NCBI GenBank assembly: GCA_050743625.1
Contig: JBOGED010000227.1
Span: forward strand, 1 to 19,012
DNA: 19,012 nucleotides
Source of the DNA: JBOGED01 sp050743625
Lineage (GTDB): Bacteria > Actinomycetota > Nitriliruptoria > Euzebyales > Egibacteraceae
Direction of reading: 5' to 3'
In this document: piece after piece, positions 1-6,380 of the stretch
How positions within the stretch are numbered: position 1 is the first letter of the stretch
How the letters are laid out: each line of letters opens with the position of its first letter
Translations under genes and position numbers: made by a program
The notes under the pieces: model-generated
The model's database searches: none
What the model saw: only the letters and a program-made list of their open reading frames with translations
Told to the model about the DNA's origin: nothing

Positions 1-177
1 CGCCGCGATCACGTCGGCATCCACCCGCGTCGCCGAACGCACCACAATCGCGTCATACCCCCCAATCACCGCCAACAACCCCGCCTTATCCAACCCCGTA
101 CACACATCCACCTCGAACTCCGCCGCCAGCTTCGCGACGCCTGTCTCAGCCAGCGGATCAGCCACCAGCACTCTCAT
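1..177 (-). CDS. serA: D-3-phosphoglycerate dehydrogenase, N-terminal part (partial)
   Basis: The first 59 codons of a minus-strand gene that leaves the window at base 1. The reading starts MRVLVADPLAETGVAKL, continues with a GLDKAGLLAVIGGYDAIVVRSATRV stretch split here as GLDKAGLLAV and GYDAIVVRSATRV, and matches the N-terminal substrate-binding region of SerA, the NAD-dependent enzyme that oxidises 3-phosphoglycerate to 3-phosphohydroxypyruvate in serine synthesis. The ATG at 175-177 is preceded on its strand by GAGGAG at a normal distance. The NAD-binding and ACT/regulatory domains lie outside the window, so form and completeness cannot be judged. A weaker alternative is another D-isomer 2-hydroxyacid dehydrogenase, but the VRSATRV motif is typical of SerA. 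Confidence 0.88.
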   Translation of the reverse strand, partial: MRVLVADPLAETGVAKLAAEFEVDVCTGLDKAGLLAVIGGYDAIVVRSATRVDADVIAA

Positions 178-240
178 TTTGCGATCACTCCTCGCTCACG
201 CCGCGCAGGATTGCGGCGCGCCGTCAACCTCGCTGTTCGC

Positions 241-1180
241 CTATTTGACCTGACAGGCCGCGCGCGCTGCGGCCCGCCCCCGGACCACGGCATAGCAGCA
301 GAACGCGACCTGCGCAACGACGCCGGTCCCGACGCGCGCCCAGGTCGGCAACGTTGATCCCGTGACGAATCCCTCGATCAGCCCCGCCACACAGAAGGCG
401 AGCACGAGACCGATCACCACCGCTACGGCGCGGCGCCCCTCCTCCACGAGTGCCTCACTGCGCGTGCGGCCACCCGGGTCGATGATCGCCCAGTCGAGCT
501 GAGGCCCGCCGCGCCAGCGACGGCCACCGCCGTAACCTCGAGCAACCCGTGAGGGAGGATCAACCCCAGAACTTCTCGATCCGGTCCGCCGCGGCGAACA
601 GACCGGCCGCACCCGCCGACGCTGGCCCCATTCGCGACAAGGATGAAGGCAGTCGGGAGGCAGAGCAACACTTCGGCCGCGAACCGTCCTGACCCGCGAC
701 GCGAACACACTTGCCGGCGCAGATGGGTAATATTCCTCAAAACCCTCCGCCGCCTACGCCTCCCGGAGCGCATCGGGGGCAACGACCTCGAGCGCCCTCG
801 GCAACCAGAGATCCACATCGCGAACCCGACGGCGGGGAGAACAAACGGCGCGGCGCTCACCACGATGTGGTGGCGCAAGCCACACAGCCGCCGGGAACGT
901 GTCGGCAAAGGACCGGGCCGGGCCCCGAAACGTCCGCGCCCGGGTTCCGTAGATCACCGGTGGCGCGGCCAGTCAGTCGCGACAACGCAGCGACCAGCAG
1001 TCGTCTTCCAGATGGGGTCCTGGCATACGAGAGGTGGGCCGATGTCCGTTGGTAGGCTCGGACGAGTTCTGCGATGTGGTCTTCGTCGATTCCTTTCGGC
1101 TGATCCGCCGGGACGTCCTGGAGTGTCTCAAGCCTGTCCCACACCGGCGTGTTTATGGTGATGCAGCGATCGACGTCCAC
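241..1180 (-). pseudogene. SpoIIM-family (DUF95) membrane protein, multiply frameshifted
   Basis: All parts of a stage II sporulation protein M-like membrane protein can be read in order on the minus strand, but only by changing frame about seven times. In order: VDVDRCITINTPVWDRL with AYQRTSAHLSYART (1180 to about 960); RGPARSFADTFPAAVW (about 957-880); LRHHIVVSAAPFVLPAVGF (about 885-800); LPRALEVVAPDALREA, then an in-frame TAG at 754-756 where Tyr is expected, then EGFEEYYPSAPASVFASRV (about 800-690); FILVANGASVGG (about 690-625); AAGLFAAADRIEKFWG (about 620-570); LILPHGLLEVTAVAVAGAAG (about 565-505); and AGLIEGFVTGSTLPTWARV to the stop at 241-243. GTG at 1178-1180 is the likely old start. 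The family is a multi-pass membrane protein found in many actinobacteria that do not sporulate, often beside an RDD gene, as here. Frameshift positions are approximate. Confidence 0.85.
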
Positions 1181-1220
1181 ACACGGCACGATGGTCGGCG
1201 CCGAGGACCGGGGTAGCGTG

Positions 1221-1828
1221 ATGGGAGGGAGGTCATTGGGACAGTCGCCCATCACCGGTTCGGTGGTCGCGCCAGAGGCCGTGCGGCTCGATTTTCAGGC
1301 CGCCGACATCGGCTTGCGGTTCGTTGCGCTGATCATCGCCCTTTTCGTCTTGGCCGCTTCGCTGATGCTGCTCATCCCGGACTCCGTCGGGATCATCCCG
1401 GCGCTCTTGCTCGTCGACTTCCAGGCTACGGCGGCTTGGCGGCGGTGATCAGCGCATTGGTCACGCTCCGGCAGCGCCTCGGGGACCTCGTCGCCGGAAC
1501 CCTCGTGATTGTTGAGCGCACCGGCGCCGCGCGGCCCGTGGCGGTCAGGTTCGACATCCCGCCGGGCACGGACTCGTACGCCGCCACCCTCGACGTCACG
1601 GGTCTGAGAAGCCGCGACGACGCGGCGGTGCCCGCGTTCATGCAGCGCGCCCCTAGCCTCGACGCCATCCCACGGGGAAGTCTCGCCGAGGCGCTCGCCA
1701 CTCCGATCGCCCGGCGCCTCAACCACACGGTGCCACACGGGATCACCGCTGAACTGTTCCTCAGATGCGTCGCCGCGCGCTACCGACAGCGTGGCACGGA
1801 GGAGACGCTCCCTGTGGAGACGTCCTGA
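1221..1828 (+). pseudogene. RDD-family membrane protein, internal deletion and frameshift
   Basis: Remnant of an RDD-domain membrane protein divergent from the SpoIIM remnant. The 5' part reads VAPEAVRLDFQAADIGLRFVA and the first membrane helix. It then jumps from LMLLIPDSVG to PALLLVDF, which in intact relatives lies next to the second half of the domain, so roughly 60-90 residues (the second helix and the FETLW/GRTPGK-type loop) are missing. A frameshift near 1425 leads to GYGGLAAVISALVTL, RQRLGDLVAGTLVIVERTG and a hydrophilic tail with FLRCVAARYRQR, ending at TGA 1826-1828. Possible old starts are ATG 1221 or GTG 1263; the latter gives the usual VAPEAV-type start. RDD/SpoIIM pairs are common neighbours in actinobacteria; their role is poorly known. 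It ends 14 bases before the next gene. Confidence 0.8.
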
Positions 1829-1842
1829 CCATGGGAGGCTCG

Positions 1843-2706
1843 ATGGCAACGCACGTCGTGGTGCTCGGCACCGGGATCATGGGTGCGCCGATGGCGCGCA
1901 ACCTCTTGGCCGCCGGTCACGAGGTCACGGTTTGGAACCGGAGTCGCGAGAAGGCGGAGCCCCTCGCCTCCCACGGCGCGTCGTTGGCCGGCTCACCCGG
2001 CGAGGCCTGCGTGCACGCCGAGGTCGTCCTCACGATGCTGTCGAACGGCGACGTCGTCGAGGACGTAATGGCTGGCCAGGGCGCGCTGGCCGCGATGGGG
2101 CAGGGCGCGCTGTGGGTGCAGACGAGCACGGTCGGCGTCGCGGCGACCGAGCGGCTCGCCGGGCTGGCGGCCAAGTCCGGCGTGGAGTTCGTGGACGCGC
2201 CGGTGCTCGGCACCAAGCAGCCGGCCGAGTCGGGAGAGTTGGTGATCCTGGCCTCCGGGTCGACATCCCTGCGTGATCGCTGCCAGCCTCTGTTCGACGC
2301 GGTCGGTAAGCGGACGCTATGGGTCGGTGAGGTCGGCGCCGGGAGCCGGCTCAAGCTCGTGGTCAACATGTGGCTGCTCGGGCTGGTCGGCGCGCTGGCC
2401 GAGTCCGTCGCACTCGCTGGCGCGCTGGGTGTGGACGTCGGCGCCTTCCTCGAGGCCATCGACGGCGGTCCCGTAGGGACGCCCTACGCCAATATCAAGG
2501 GCAGGGCGATGGCCTCTGGCGACTTCGACCCCAGCTTTCCCCTCAGGCTGGCCGGCAAGGACCTGGGGCTCGTGCGTGAGGCCGCCGCGACAGCCGGAGC
2601 GCCGTCCCCCCTCGCGGACGTACTGGCCGACCAGATCGCCTCGGCGATCCAGGCCGGCCACAGCGACGACGACATGGCGGCGCTCTATGCCGCGTGGAAG
2701 GTGTAG
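1843..2706 (+). CDS. NAD(P)-dependent beta-hydroxyacid dehydrogenase (3-HIBADH / GLYR1-like family)
   Basis: A 287-residue cytosolic oxidoreductase. The N-terminal Rossmann fold has the dinucleotide motif GTGIMG at residues 9-14, followed by a WNRSREK stretch at the end of the second strand; an Arg there often goes with NADPH preference. The substrate-binding segment DAPVLGTKQPAESGELVILA is at about 118-137, the catalytic Lys is in KLVVNMW (about K171), and a second conserved Lys is in LAGKDLGL (about K239). These are the hallmarks of the 3-hydroxyisobutyrate / tartronate-semialdehyde / glyoxylate reductase family; the true substrate cannot be told. ATG 1843 is chosen because GGGAGG lies just upstream; ATG 1831 is in frame and would add four residues. 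It is followed by a perfect hairpin and a convergent gene. Confidence 0.9.
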   Translation: MATHVVVLGTGIMGAPMARNLLAAGHEVTVWNRSREKAEPLASHGASLAGSPGEACVHAEVVLTMLSNGDVVEDVMAGQGALAAMGQGALWVQTSTVGVAATERLAGLAAKSGVEFVDAPVLGTKQPAESGELVILASGSTSLRDRCQPLFDAVGKRTLWVGEVGAGSRLKLVVNMWLLGLVGALAESVALAGALGVDVGAFLEAIDGGPVGTPYANIKGRAMASGDFDPSFPLRLAGKDLGLVREAAATAGAPSPLADVLADQIASAIQAGHSDDDMAALYAAWKV

Positions 2707-2714
2707 GCCGAGGT

Positions 2715-2758
2715 TATGTGCTGGATATGCGACGTCTACGTCGCATATCCAGCACATA
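2715..2758. terminator. Perfect 21-bp hairpin between convergent genes (probable two-way terminator)
   Basis: The left arm at 2715-2735 (beginning TATGTGCTGGATATG) is the exact reverse complement of 2738-2758, leaving a two-base centre; in RNA it would be a 20-bp stem with a TCTA loop. It begins 8 bases after the stop at 2704-2706 and ends 2 bases before the stop codon of the opposing gene at 2761-2763, so it can serve transcripts from both sides. Arm GC is about 50 percent, clearly below the flanking genes, and neither side has a T-tract. Termination is inferred from position and shape. Confidence 0.7.
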
Positions 2759-2760
2759 GA

Positions 2761-3534
2761 TCAGGTCAAGAACTCCAGGATCGCCGCCGTGATGTCGTCG
2801 GGTTGTTCCAAAGGCGCCCAGTGGGCGGCATTCGCGATCACGTGGACGCGCGAGACGGGGATCTCGCGATGAAGCTCCTCGGTCATCGCGATCGGGGTCG
2901 AGCGGTCATGGTCTCCCACCATGAGCAGCGTCGGCTGGCCAATGTCCTCACGCTGGATCGACGCGGCGGTCGCCAGCGCTCGGCAGGCCTTCGCGTAACC
3001 GGCGGGGTCGTTACGCAGGAACAGGTCACGGAGCAGCCCCACGAGCTGCGGGTTCGTGGCTCGGTTCCGCGGCGCGATCGCTCCCTGCAGCCAGTCATCG
3101 ACGATGCCGTCCATGCCCTCGCCCTCGACAAGCTCGGCTCGTTTCAGGTACTGCTCCTTCGCCGGGGGCTCGAACCACGAGATGCCGCCGACGAGCACGA
3201 GATTGTCCACAACCTCGGGATGGTCCAATGCGACCTGCTGGGCGATCAAGGTACCGAGCGAGTGCCCGACGAGGGTCACTGCGGGCAGCTCCAGCGCGCC
3301 CACGAGCGCGGCGACGTCCCGAGCCCAGTTGTGGACCGAGAGCGTGCCCCTACCCGCCTCACTCCGTCCCGACGCTCGCAGGTCCAAGGCGACAACATGG
3401 TGGTGCAGCGACAGACTCTCCATGACCGCGTACCACAGGTGGAGACTGCCGCCGAGCCCGTGGACCAGGACGATAGGCGGTCCCTCGCCCTTGCTGACGT
3501 AATGGTGCTTGGCACCGTTCAGGTCGATGAACAT
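2761..3534 (-). CDS. Alpha/beta hydrolase
   Basis: A 257-residue alpha/beta-hydrolase-fold enzyme. Visible motifs are the oxyanion-hole segment VLVHGLGGS (about 22-30), a DLRASGRSE turn, the nucleophile elbow GHSLG with Ser at about 92, an acid in MVGDHDRSTP (Asp at about 208 or 210), and the catalytic His in NAAHWAPLEQP (about 238). The order and spacing are those of small-molecule esterases and enol-lactonases; substrate unknown. There is no signal peptide, so it is cytosolic. ATG 3532-3534 gives the usual short lead (MFIDLNGAKHHYV); the ribosome binding site is weak. It is divergent from the SRPBCC gene with only 34 bases between starts, so promoters must overlap or lie within the genes. 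Confidence 0.9.
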   Translation of the reverse strand: MFIDLNGAKHHYVSKGEGPPIVLVHGLGGSLHLWYAVMESLSLHHHVVALDLRASGRSEAGRGTLSVHNWARDVAALVGALELPAVTLVGHSLGTLIAQQVALDHPEVVDNLVLVGGISWFEPPAKEQYLKRAELVEGEGMDGIVDDWLQGAIAPRNRATNPQLVGLLRDLFLRNDPAGYAKACRALATAASIQREDIGQPTLLMVGDHDRSTPIAMTEELHREIPVSRVHVIANAAHWAPLEQPDDITAAILEFLT

Positions 3535-3568
3535 AGCGGCAGGGTATCTGACGCGCGAAGGGGACCCA

Positions 3569-4012
3569 ATGGCACGAATCGAGGCGAGCGTTCAGATCCA
3601 AGCCCCCGTTGAGCGGGTATGGGACACCCTCGTCGATTGGGAGGGTCAGCCACGCTGGATGGTCGACGTTCACCGCGTCAGCGTTCTCAGCCCTCACCGG
3701 ACGGGCCCAGACGTCCGCTTGCGCTGCCTGATGGGGGTCAAGCGCCCTCTTTTGATCACCGACGACATGATCACGACCGAGTGGTACGAGCACTCGACGG
3801 TCGGCGTGCGGCACCTGGGCAAGCTGATCCGAGGTTACGGCGCGTTCGACCTGGAGCCCACCCCGACCGGTACACGATTCGTGTGGTGGGAGGAGGTCGA
3901 CCCCCCACTCGGCCTCCTCGGCGATGTCGTCACCGAAACCATCGTCGCCCCACTCGTCACCCGGATGTTCCACGCATCGCTGAGGCGACTGAAGGCCCTC
4001 TGCGAGCCTTAA
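3569..4012 (+). CDS. SRPBCC (START/polyketide cyclase-like) family protein
   Basis: A 147-residue single-domain protein of the helix-grip fold. It begins with the typical first strand and helix IEASVQIQAPVERVWDTLVD, followed by a W..QPRWMVDV segment, alternating strands, FVWWEEVD, and a long C-terminal helix (VTRMFHASLRRLKALCE). Members bind hydrophobic ligands or act as cyclases and dehydratases; nothing here fixes a ligand. ATG 3569 is chosen because GAAGGGGA lies five bases upstream and the protein starts at the usual family position; an in-frame ATG at 3509 would lie inside the divergent hydrolase gene and is unlikely. Confidence 0.85.
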   Translation: MARIEASVQIQAPVERVWDTLVDWEGQPRWMVDVHRVSVLSPHRTGPDVRLRCLMGVKRPLLITDDMITTEWYEHSTVGVRHLGKLIRGYGAFDLEPTPTGTRFVWWEEVDPPLGLLGDVVTETIVAPLVTRMFHASLRRLKALCEP

Positions 4013-4053
4013 GTCAGGGCCTGGGAGTGACGGCGCCAGCCGGCACAACCTGC

Positions 4054-4097
4054 ACTGTGCAGGTTCAGTCCGGTATCCCGGACTGAACCTTCACAGT
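4054..4097. terminator. Long hairpin between convergent genes (probable two-way terminator)
   Basis: A 13-bp perfect stem (4061-4073 with 4078-4090, arm AGGTTCAGTCCGG, loop TATC) is extended, after one C/T mismatch, by six more pairs (4054-4059 with 4092-4097). It lies between the stop at 4010-4012 and the opposing stop codon at 4137-4139. A second small inverted repeat, 4047-4055 with 4057-4065, overlaps the left arm and would compete with it. No T-run follows on either strand. Confidence 0.65.
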
Positions 4098-4136
4098 ACG
4101 GCACTCGGAAACTCGGTCGATGTGGCTCGGGGGCAT

Positions 4137-4571
4137 TTAGGCCACGCCGAGGGCGTCGGCCGGATCGAGTTGGAGCAGGAAGGCGCGGCATCGTGCGGCC
4201 TCGTCCTGCTCTCCTATGGTGGCGGCCGCCCTCATCAGGGCGTGCACGCTTCGCAAGAATCCCCGGTTCGGCTCATGGCGCCAGGGCACCGGTCCCTGCC
4301 CGCCCCAACCGGCCTTGCGGATGCGGTCGAGACCGCGGTGATATCCGGTTCGAGCGAACGCGTAGGCGGCCACGGGATCGCCGCCGTCGAGCGCCAACTC
4401 GGCCAGCTGCGCCCACCCCTCGAGGAAGGTTGGGTGCGCGGCGACGATCTCCCGCAGCTTGGCGCCGAGGCGGTCTCCAGGATCGAGCGCCTGCGCCAGC
4501 CCTTTCGTCGCGGATTCTGGCTCAGGGCCGAGCAGCGTCTCCTTCACCCCGTGCAGCGGTAGCTCACTCAT
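4137..4571 (-). CDS. DUF3151 domain-containing protein
   Basis: A 144-residue protein with the features of DUF3151, a family confined mainly to actinobacteria: the central AYAFARTGYHRGLDRIRKAG segment, GPVPWRHEPNRGFLR, and a C-terminal helix with GEQDEAARCRAFLLQLDPA. The helical pairs WAQLAELALDGGDPVAAYAF resemble a TPR-like repeat. No function is established for the family, and there is no signal peptide or membrane helix. ATG 4569-4571 has AAGGAG upstream at a good distance. It is divergent from xerC with 44 bases between starts and convergent with the SRPBCC gene. Confidence 0.88.
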   Translation of the reverse strand: MSELPLHGVKETLLGPEPESATKGLAQALDPGDRLGAKLREIVAAHPTFLEGWAQLAELALDGGDPVAAYAFARTGYHRGLDRIRKAGWGGQGPVPWRHEPNRGFLRSVHALMRAAATIGEQDEAARCRAFLLQLDPADALGVA

Positions 4572-4615
4572 GGGAACACGCTCCTTGATCGCGACGGCGA
4601 GACGTTTGGTGGATC

Positions 4616-5536
4616 ATGACCATCATGGCCATGGAGCTGCCGCCTCGTTGGGCTGACGCCCTCGACCGTTTCGCCGTCCATCTCCGTGATGAGCGTGGCC
4701 TCGCGAGTGCCACTGTGAAGGCGTACCTACGGGACACCGCACAGATCGCCGCCTTCTGCGCGGCGTTCGGGATCGAGGATCCCGACGAGGTTTCCCCACT
4801 CGTCCTGCGCCGGCATCTCGGGGGGCTTGTGGCCTCCGGCTACGCGCGGTCCTCGCTCGCGCGGAAGGCGGTGTCGCTGCGGGTGTTCTTCGGTCTGCTC
4901 GCCCGCCGTGGAGTGGTAGCGCGGGACCCGTCGGCGCTGCTCTCGGTACCCCGGAAGGGCGAGTCGCTCCCCAAGGCGCTCCGCCGCGACCAGGTCGAAC
5001 AGCTGTTTCGCGTCCATGACACCGCGACGCCTCAAGGCCTGCGCGACGTCGCGCTGATCGAGCTGCTGTACGCGAGCGGCGCCCGTGTCGCAGAGGCGAT
5101 CGGCCTCGACGTCCCGGCGCTTGACCTACCGAACCGGCTCGTCCGGCTGTACGGCAAAGGTGGGAAGGAGCGGATCGTTCCCTTGGGCGAACCTGCCCGT
5201 GACACCTTGGGCCGTTGGCTGCGGGAGGGCCGCCCGCTGCTGATGACGGATGCCAGCCCGGCCGGCGCGGTCTTCCTCGGGACCCGTGGCGGCCGCATCT
5301 CCGCCCGCGCCGCATACGCGATCGTCGAGCGCGCGGGCACGCTCGCGGGCGTCGGTCACGTGACCCCGCACACCCTGCGCCACAGCTACGCCACCCACCT
5401 CCTGGAAGGCGGCGCCGACCTCCGCAGCGTCCAAGAGCTCTTGGGCCACGTCGCCCTCTCGACCACGCAGGTCTACACCCATGTGTCCCTCTCCCACCTC
5501 ACGGACAGCTACCTCCGCGCCCACCCGCGCGCCTAG
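4616..5536 (+). CDS. xerC: Site-specific tyrosine recombinase XerC
   Basis: A 306-residue recombinase with the N-terminal SAM-like core-binding domain (about 12-98) and the catalytic domain after it. All catalytic residues are visible: Arg in SGARVAEA (about 157), Lys in GKGGKERIVPL (about 181), His and Arg in HTLRHSYATHLLE (about 252 and 255), His in LLGH (about 278), and the Tyr nucleophile in TTQVYTHVS (about 287). Xer proteins resolve chromosome dimers at dif. The place just upstream of the M23 gene and rpsB is the usual actinobacterial position, supporting a housekeeping role rather than a phage integrase. The exact start is uncertain: ATG 4616, 4625 and 4631 are all in frame and only a weak GGTGG precedes them. 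Confidence 0.93.
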   Translation: MTIMAMELPPRWADALDRFAVHLRDERGLASATVKAYLRDTAQIAAFCAAFGIEDPDEVSPLVLRRHLGGLVASGYARSSLARKAVSLRVFFGLLARRGVVARDPSALLSVPRKGESLPKALRRDQVEQLFRVHDTATPQGLRDVALIELLYASGARVAEAIGLDVPALDLPNRLVRLYGKGGKERIVPLGEPARDTLGRWLREGRPLLMTDASPAGAVFLGTRGGRISARAAYAIVERAGTLAGVGHVTPHTLRHSYATHLLEGGADLRSVQELLGHVALSTTQVYTHVSLSHLTDSYLRAHPRA

Positions 5537-5709
5537 CCGTACTGTGCAGAGCGGGGATTCGGCGCAGTGCAGCGCGTTCCCGCGGTTCTTTCCGGGGCGT
5601 GTGCAGGTGGGGGCGGGGGTGCCCGGACTTGCACAGCGGGCCGGCGATTCGTCCACGGGTTTCTCCACGGAGGCATTCCATAACCGCAGGGGCGCGTACG
5701 GTCCGCTGC
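5537..5709. other. Gap between xerC and the M23 gene, no gene supported
   Basis: These 173 bases hold no convincing gene. GTGCAG occurs three times (5544-5549, 5567-5572, 5601-5606) and in inverted form within CTTGCACAG at 5628-5636. TCCACGG is also repeated at short range near 5652 and 5663. I could not place a good promoter. Confidence 0.4.
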
Positions 5710-6156
5710 ATGTTCGCCACAATGATGATCGCAGCCACGCTTGCGGCCGTCCTCCCCGTTCCTGGCGCTGTCGTGCGGGCGTTTGAGGCGCCCGAGCATG
5801 AGTTCTCAGCGGGTCACCGAGGGGTGGACCTCGGCGCATCACCCGATGAGGAGGTTCGGGCCGCATTACCGGGTTTGGTCGCGTTCGCGGGACTCGTCGC
5901 GGGCAGAGGATGGATAACCGTGCGGCACGCCGGCCCGGACCTCGATACGACCTATGGCGACCTGGACCCACGACTCGTCGTCGTGGGGGAGCACGTCGAA
6001 GCTGGGCAGGTCATCGGTCGGCTCGCGGCGACGGCTGATCATCTCGACTGGGGAGCTCGCCTCGATGGCCGATACATCGATCCGCTCAGCTTGCTTGGCC
6101 CGTGGGAAATCCACCTGGTCAGCAGCTCGCCAGCCCAGGTCGCGCGGTCGCCGTGA
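5710..6156 (+). CDS. Secreted M23/LytM-like protein with altered zinc site
   Basis: A 148-residue protein starting with a short signal-like segment (MFATMMIAATLAAVLPVPGA), then a LytM/M23 domain: GHRGVDLG at 35-42 gives the first zinc ligands (His36, Asp40), followed by the lipoyl-like strands ALPGLVAFAGLVAGRGW and GEHVEAGQVIGRL, and YIDPLSLLG near the end. In active M23 enzymes, cell-wall endopeptidases, the HxH motif supplies the third zinc ligand from its last His; here the motif reads HLDWG (His111, Asp113), so that His is Asp. The usual TYxHL His is also absent (TYGDL). It may be inactive or bind metal differently. The ATG at 5710 is chosen for the signal peptide. Small M23 genes next to rpsB are common in actinobacteria. 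Confidence 0.8.
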   Translation: MFATMMIAATLAAVLPVPGAVVRAFEAPEHEFSAGHRGVDLGASPDEEVRAALPGLVAFAGLVAGRGWITVRHAGPDLDTTYGDLDPRLVVVGEHVEAGQVIGRLAATADHLDWGARLDGRYIDPLSLLGPWEIHLVSSSPAQVARSP

Positions 6157-6380
6157 CGCGTGTATCCTCCGGTTTCGGCCCTGTCACGTACCATAGGCGC
6201 CGTCCTGCCACGATCAAGACCTCGAGGTCAACCCCGAGCCGGTGGCAGTTACTTCACAGCACGAGCCGTCGGGACCGCGGTCCGACCCGTCGAGAGACGG
6301 GCGGAGGGTTCATGCCACCCGTATCACTCGGCTGGCCCGGTCGTGCGAGGACAAACCGCAAATTGAGCGAGGGTTATCGT
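6157..6380 (+). promoter_or_regulatory. Structured leader ahead of rpsB
   Basis: A 224-base leader separates the M23 stop from the conserved rpsB start. It contains the 12-base palindrome GACCTCGAGGTC (6218-6229), the 12-base palindrome GGACCGCGGTCC just before 6284, and a perfect 6-bp stem CCCGTC/GACGGG closed by a GAGA (GNRA) tetraloop at 6286-6301. GGAGGG at 6303-6308 follows directly, ahead of an ATG at 6312 that is in frame with rpsB. Autoregulation of rpsB by S2 is known in E. coli; the same here is inference. I see no promoter with good -35 and -10 boxes. Confidence 0.4.

Noticed and set aside
199..218. CGCCGC/GCGGCG inverted repeat between serA and the SpoIIM remnant, possible terminator or serA leader stem.
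   Set aside because: Six GC pairs with an eight-base loop are easily found by chance here and there is no T-run.
643..1055. Plus-strand open frames across the SpoIIM remnant.
   Set aside because: They are rich in Arg and Pro with no recognisable motif, and the minus strand carries clear family motifs through the same bases.
1843..4012. Dehydrogenase, hydrolase and SRPBCC genes as a catabolic cluster.
   Set aside because: The genes are on alternating strands with hairpins between, so they are not one operon, and none has a recognisable specific substrate.
4616..5536. Tyrosine recombinase as a sign of an integrated element.
   Set aside because: The protein is a complete XerC in its conserved place before rpsB; there is no tRNA gene, direct repeat or phage gene nearby.
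5544..5636. Three direct GTGCAG motifs and one inverted copy in the xerC-M23 gap, possibly an operator array.
   Set aside because: Six-base motifs with irregular spacing (23 and 34 bases) are expected by chance in GC-rich DNA, and no promoter could be placed beside them.
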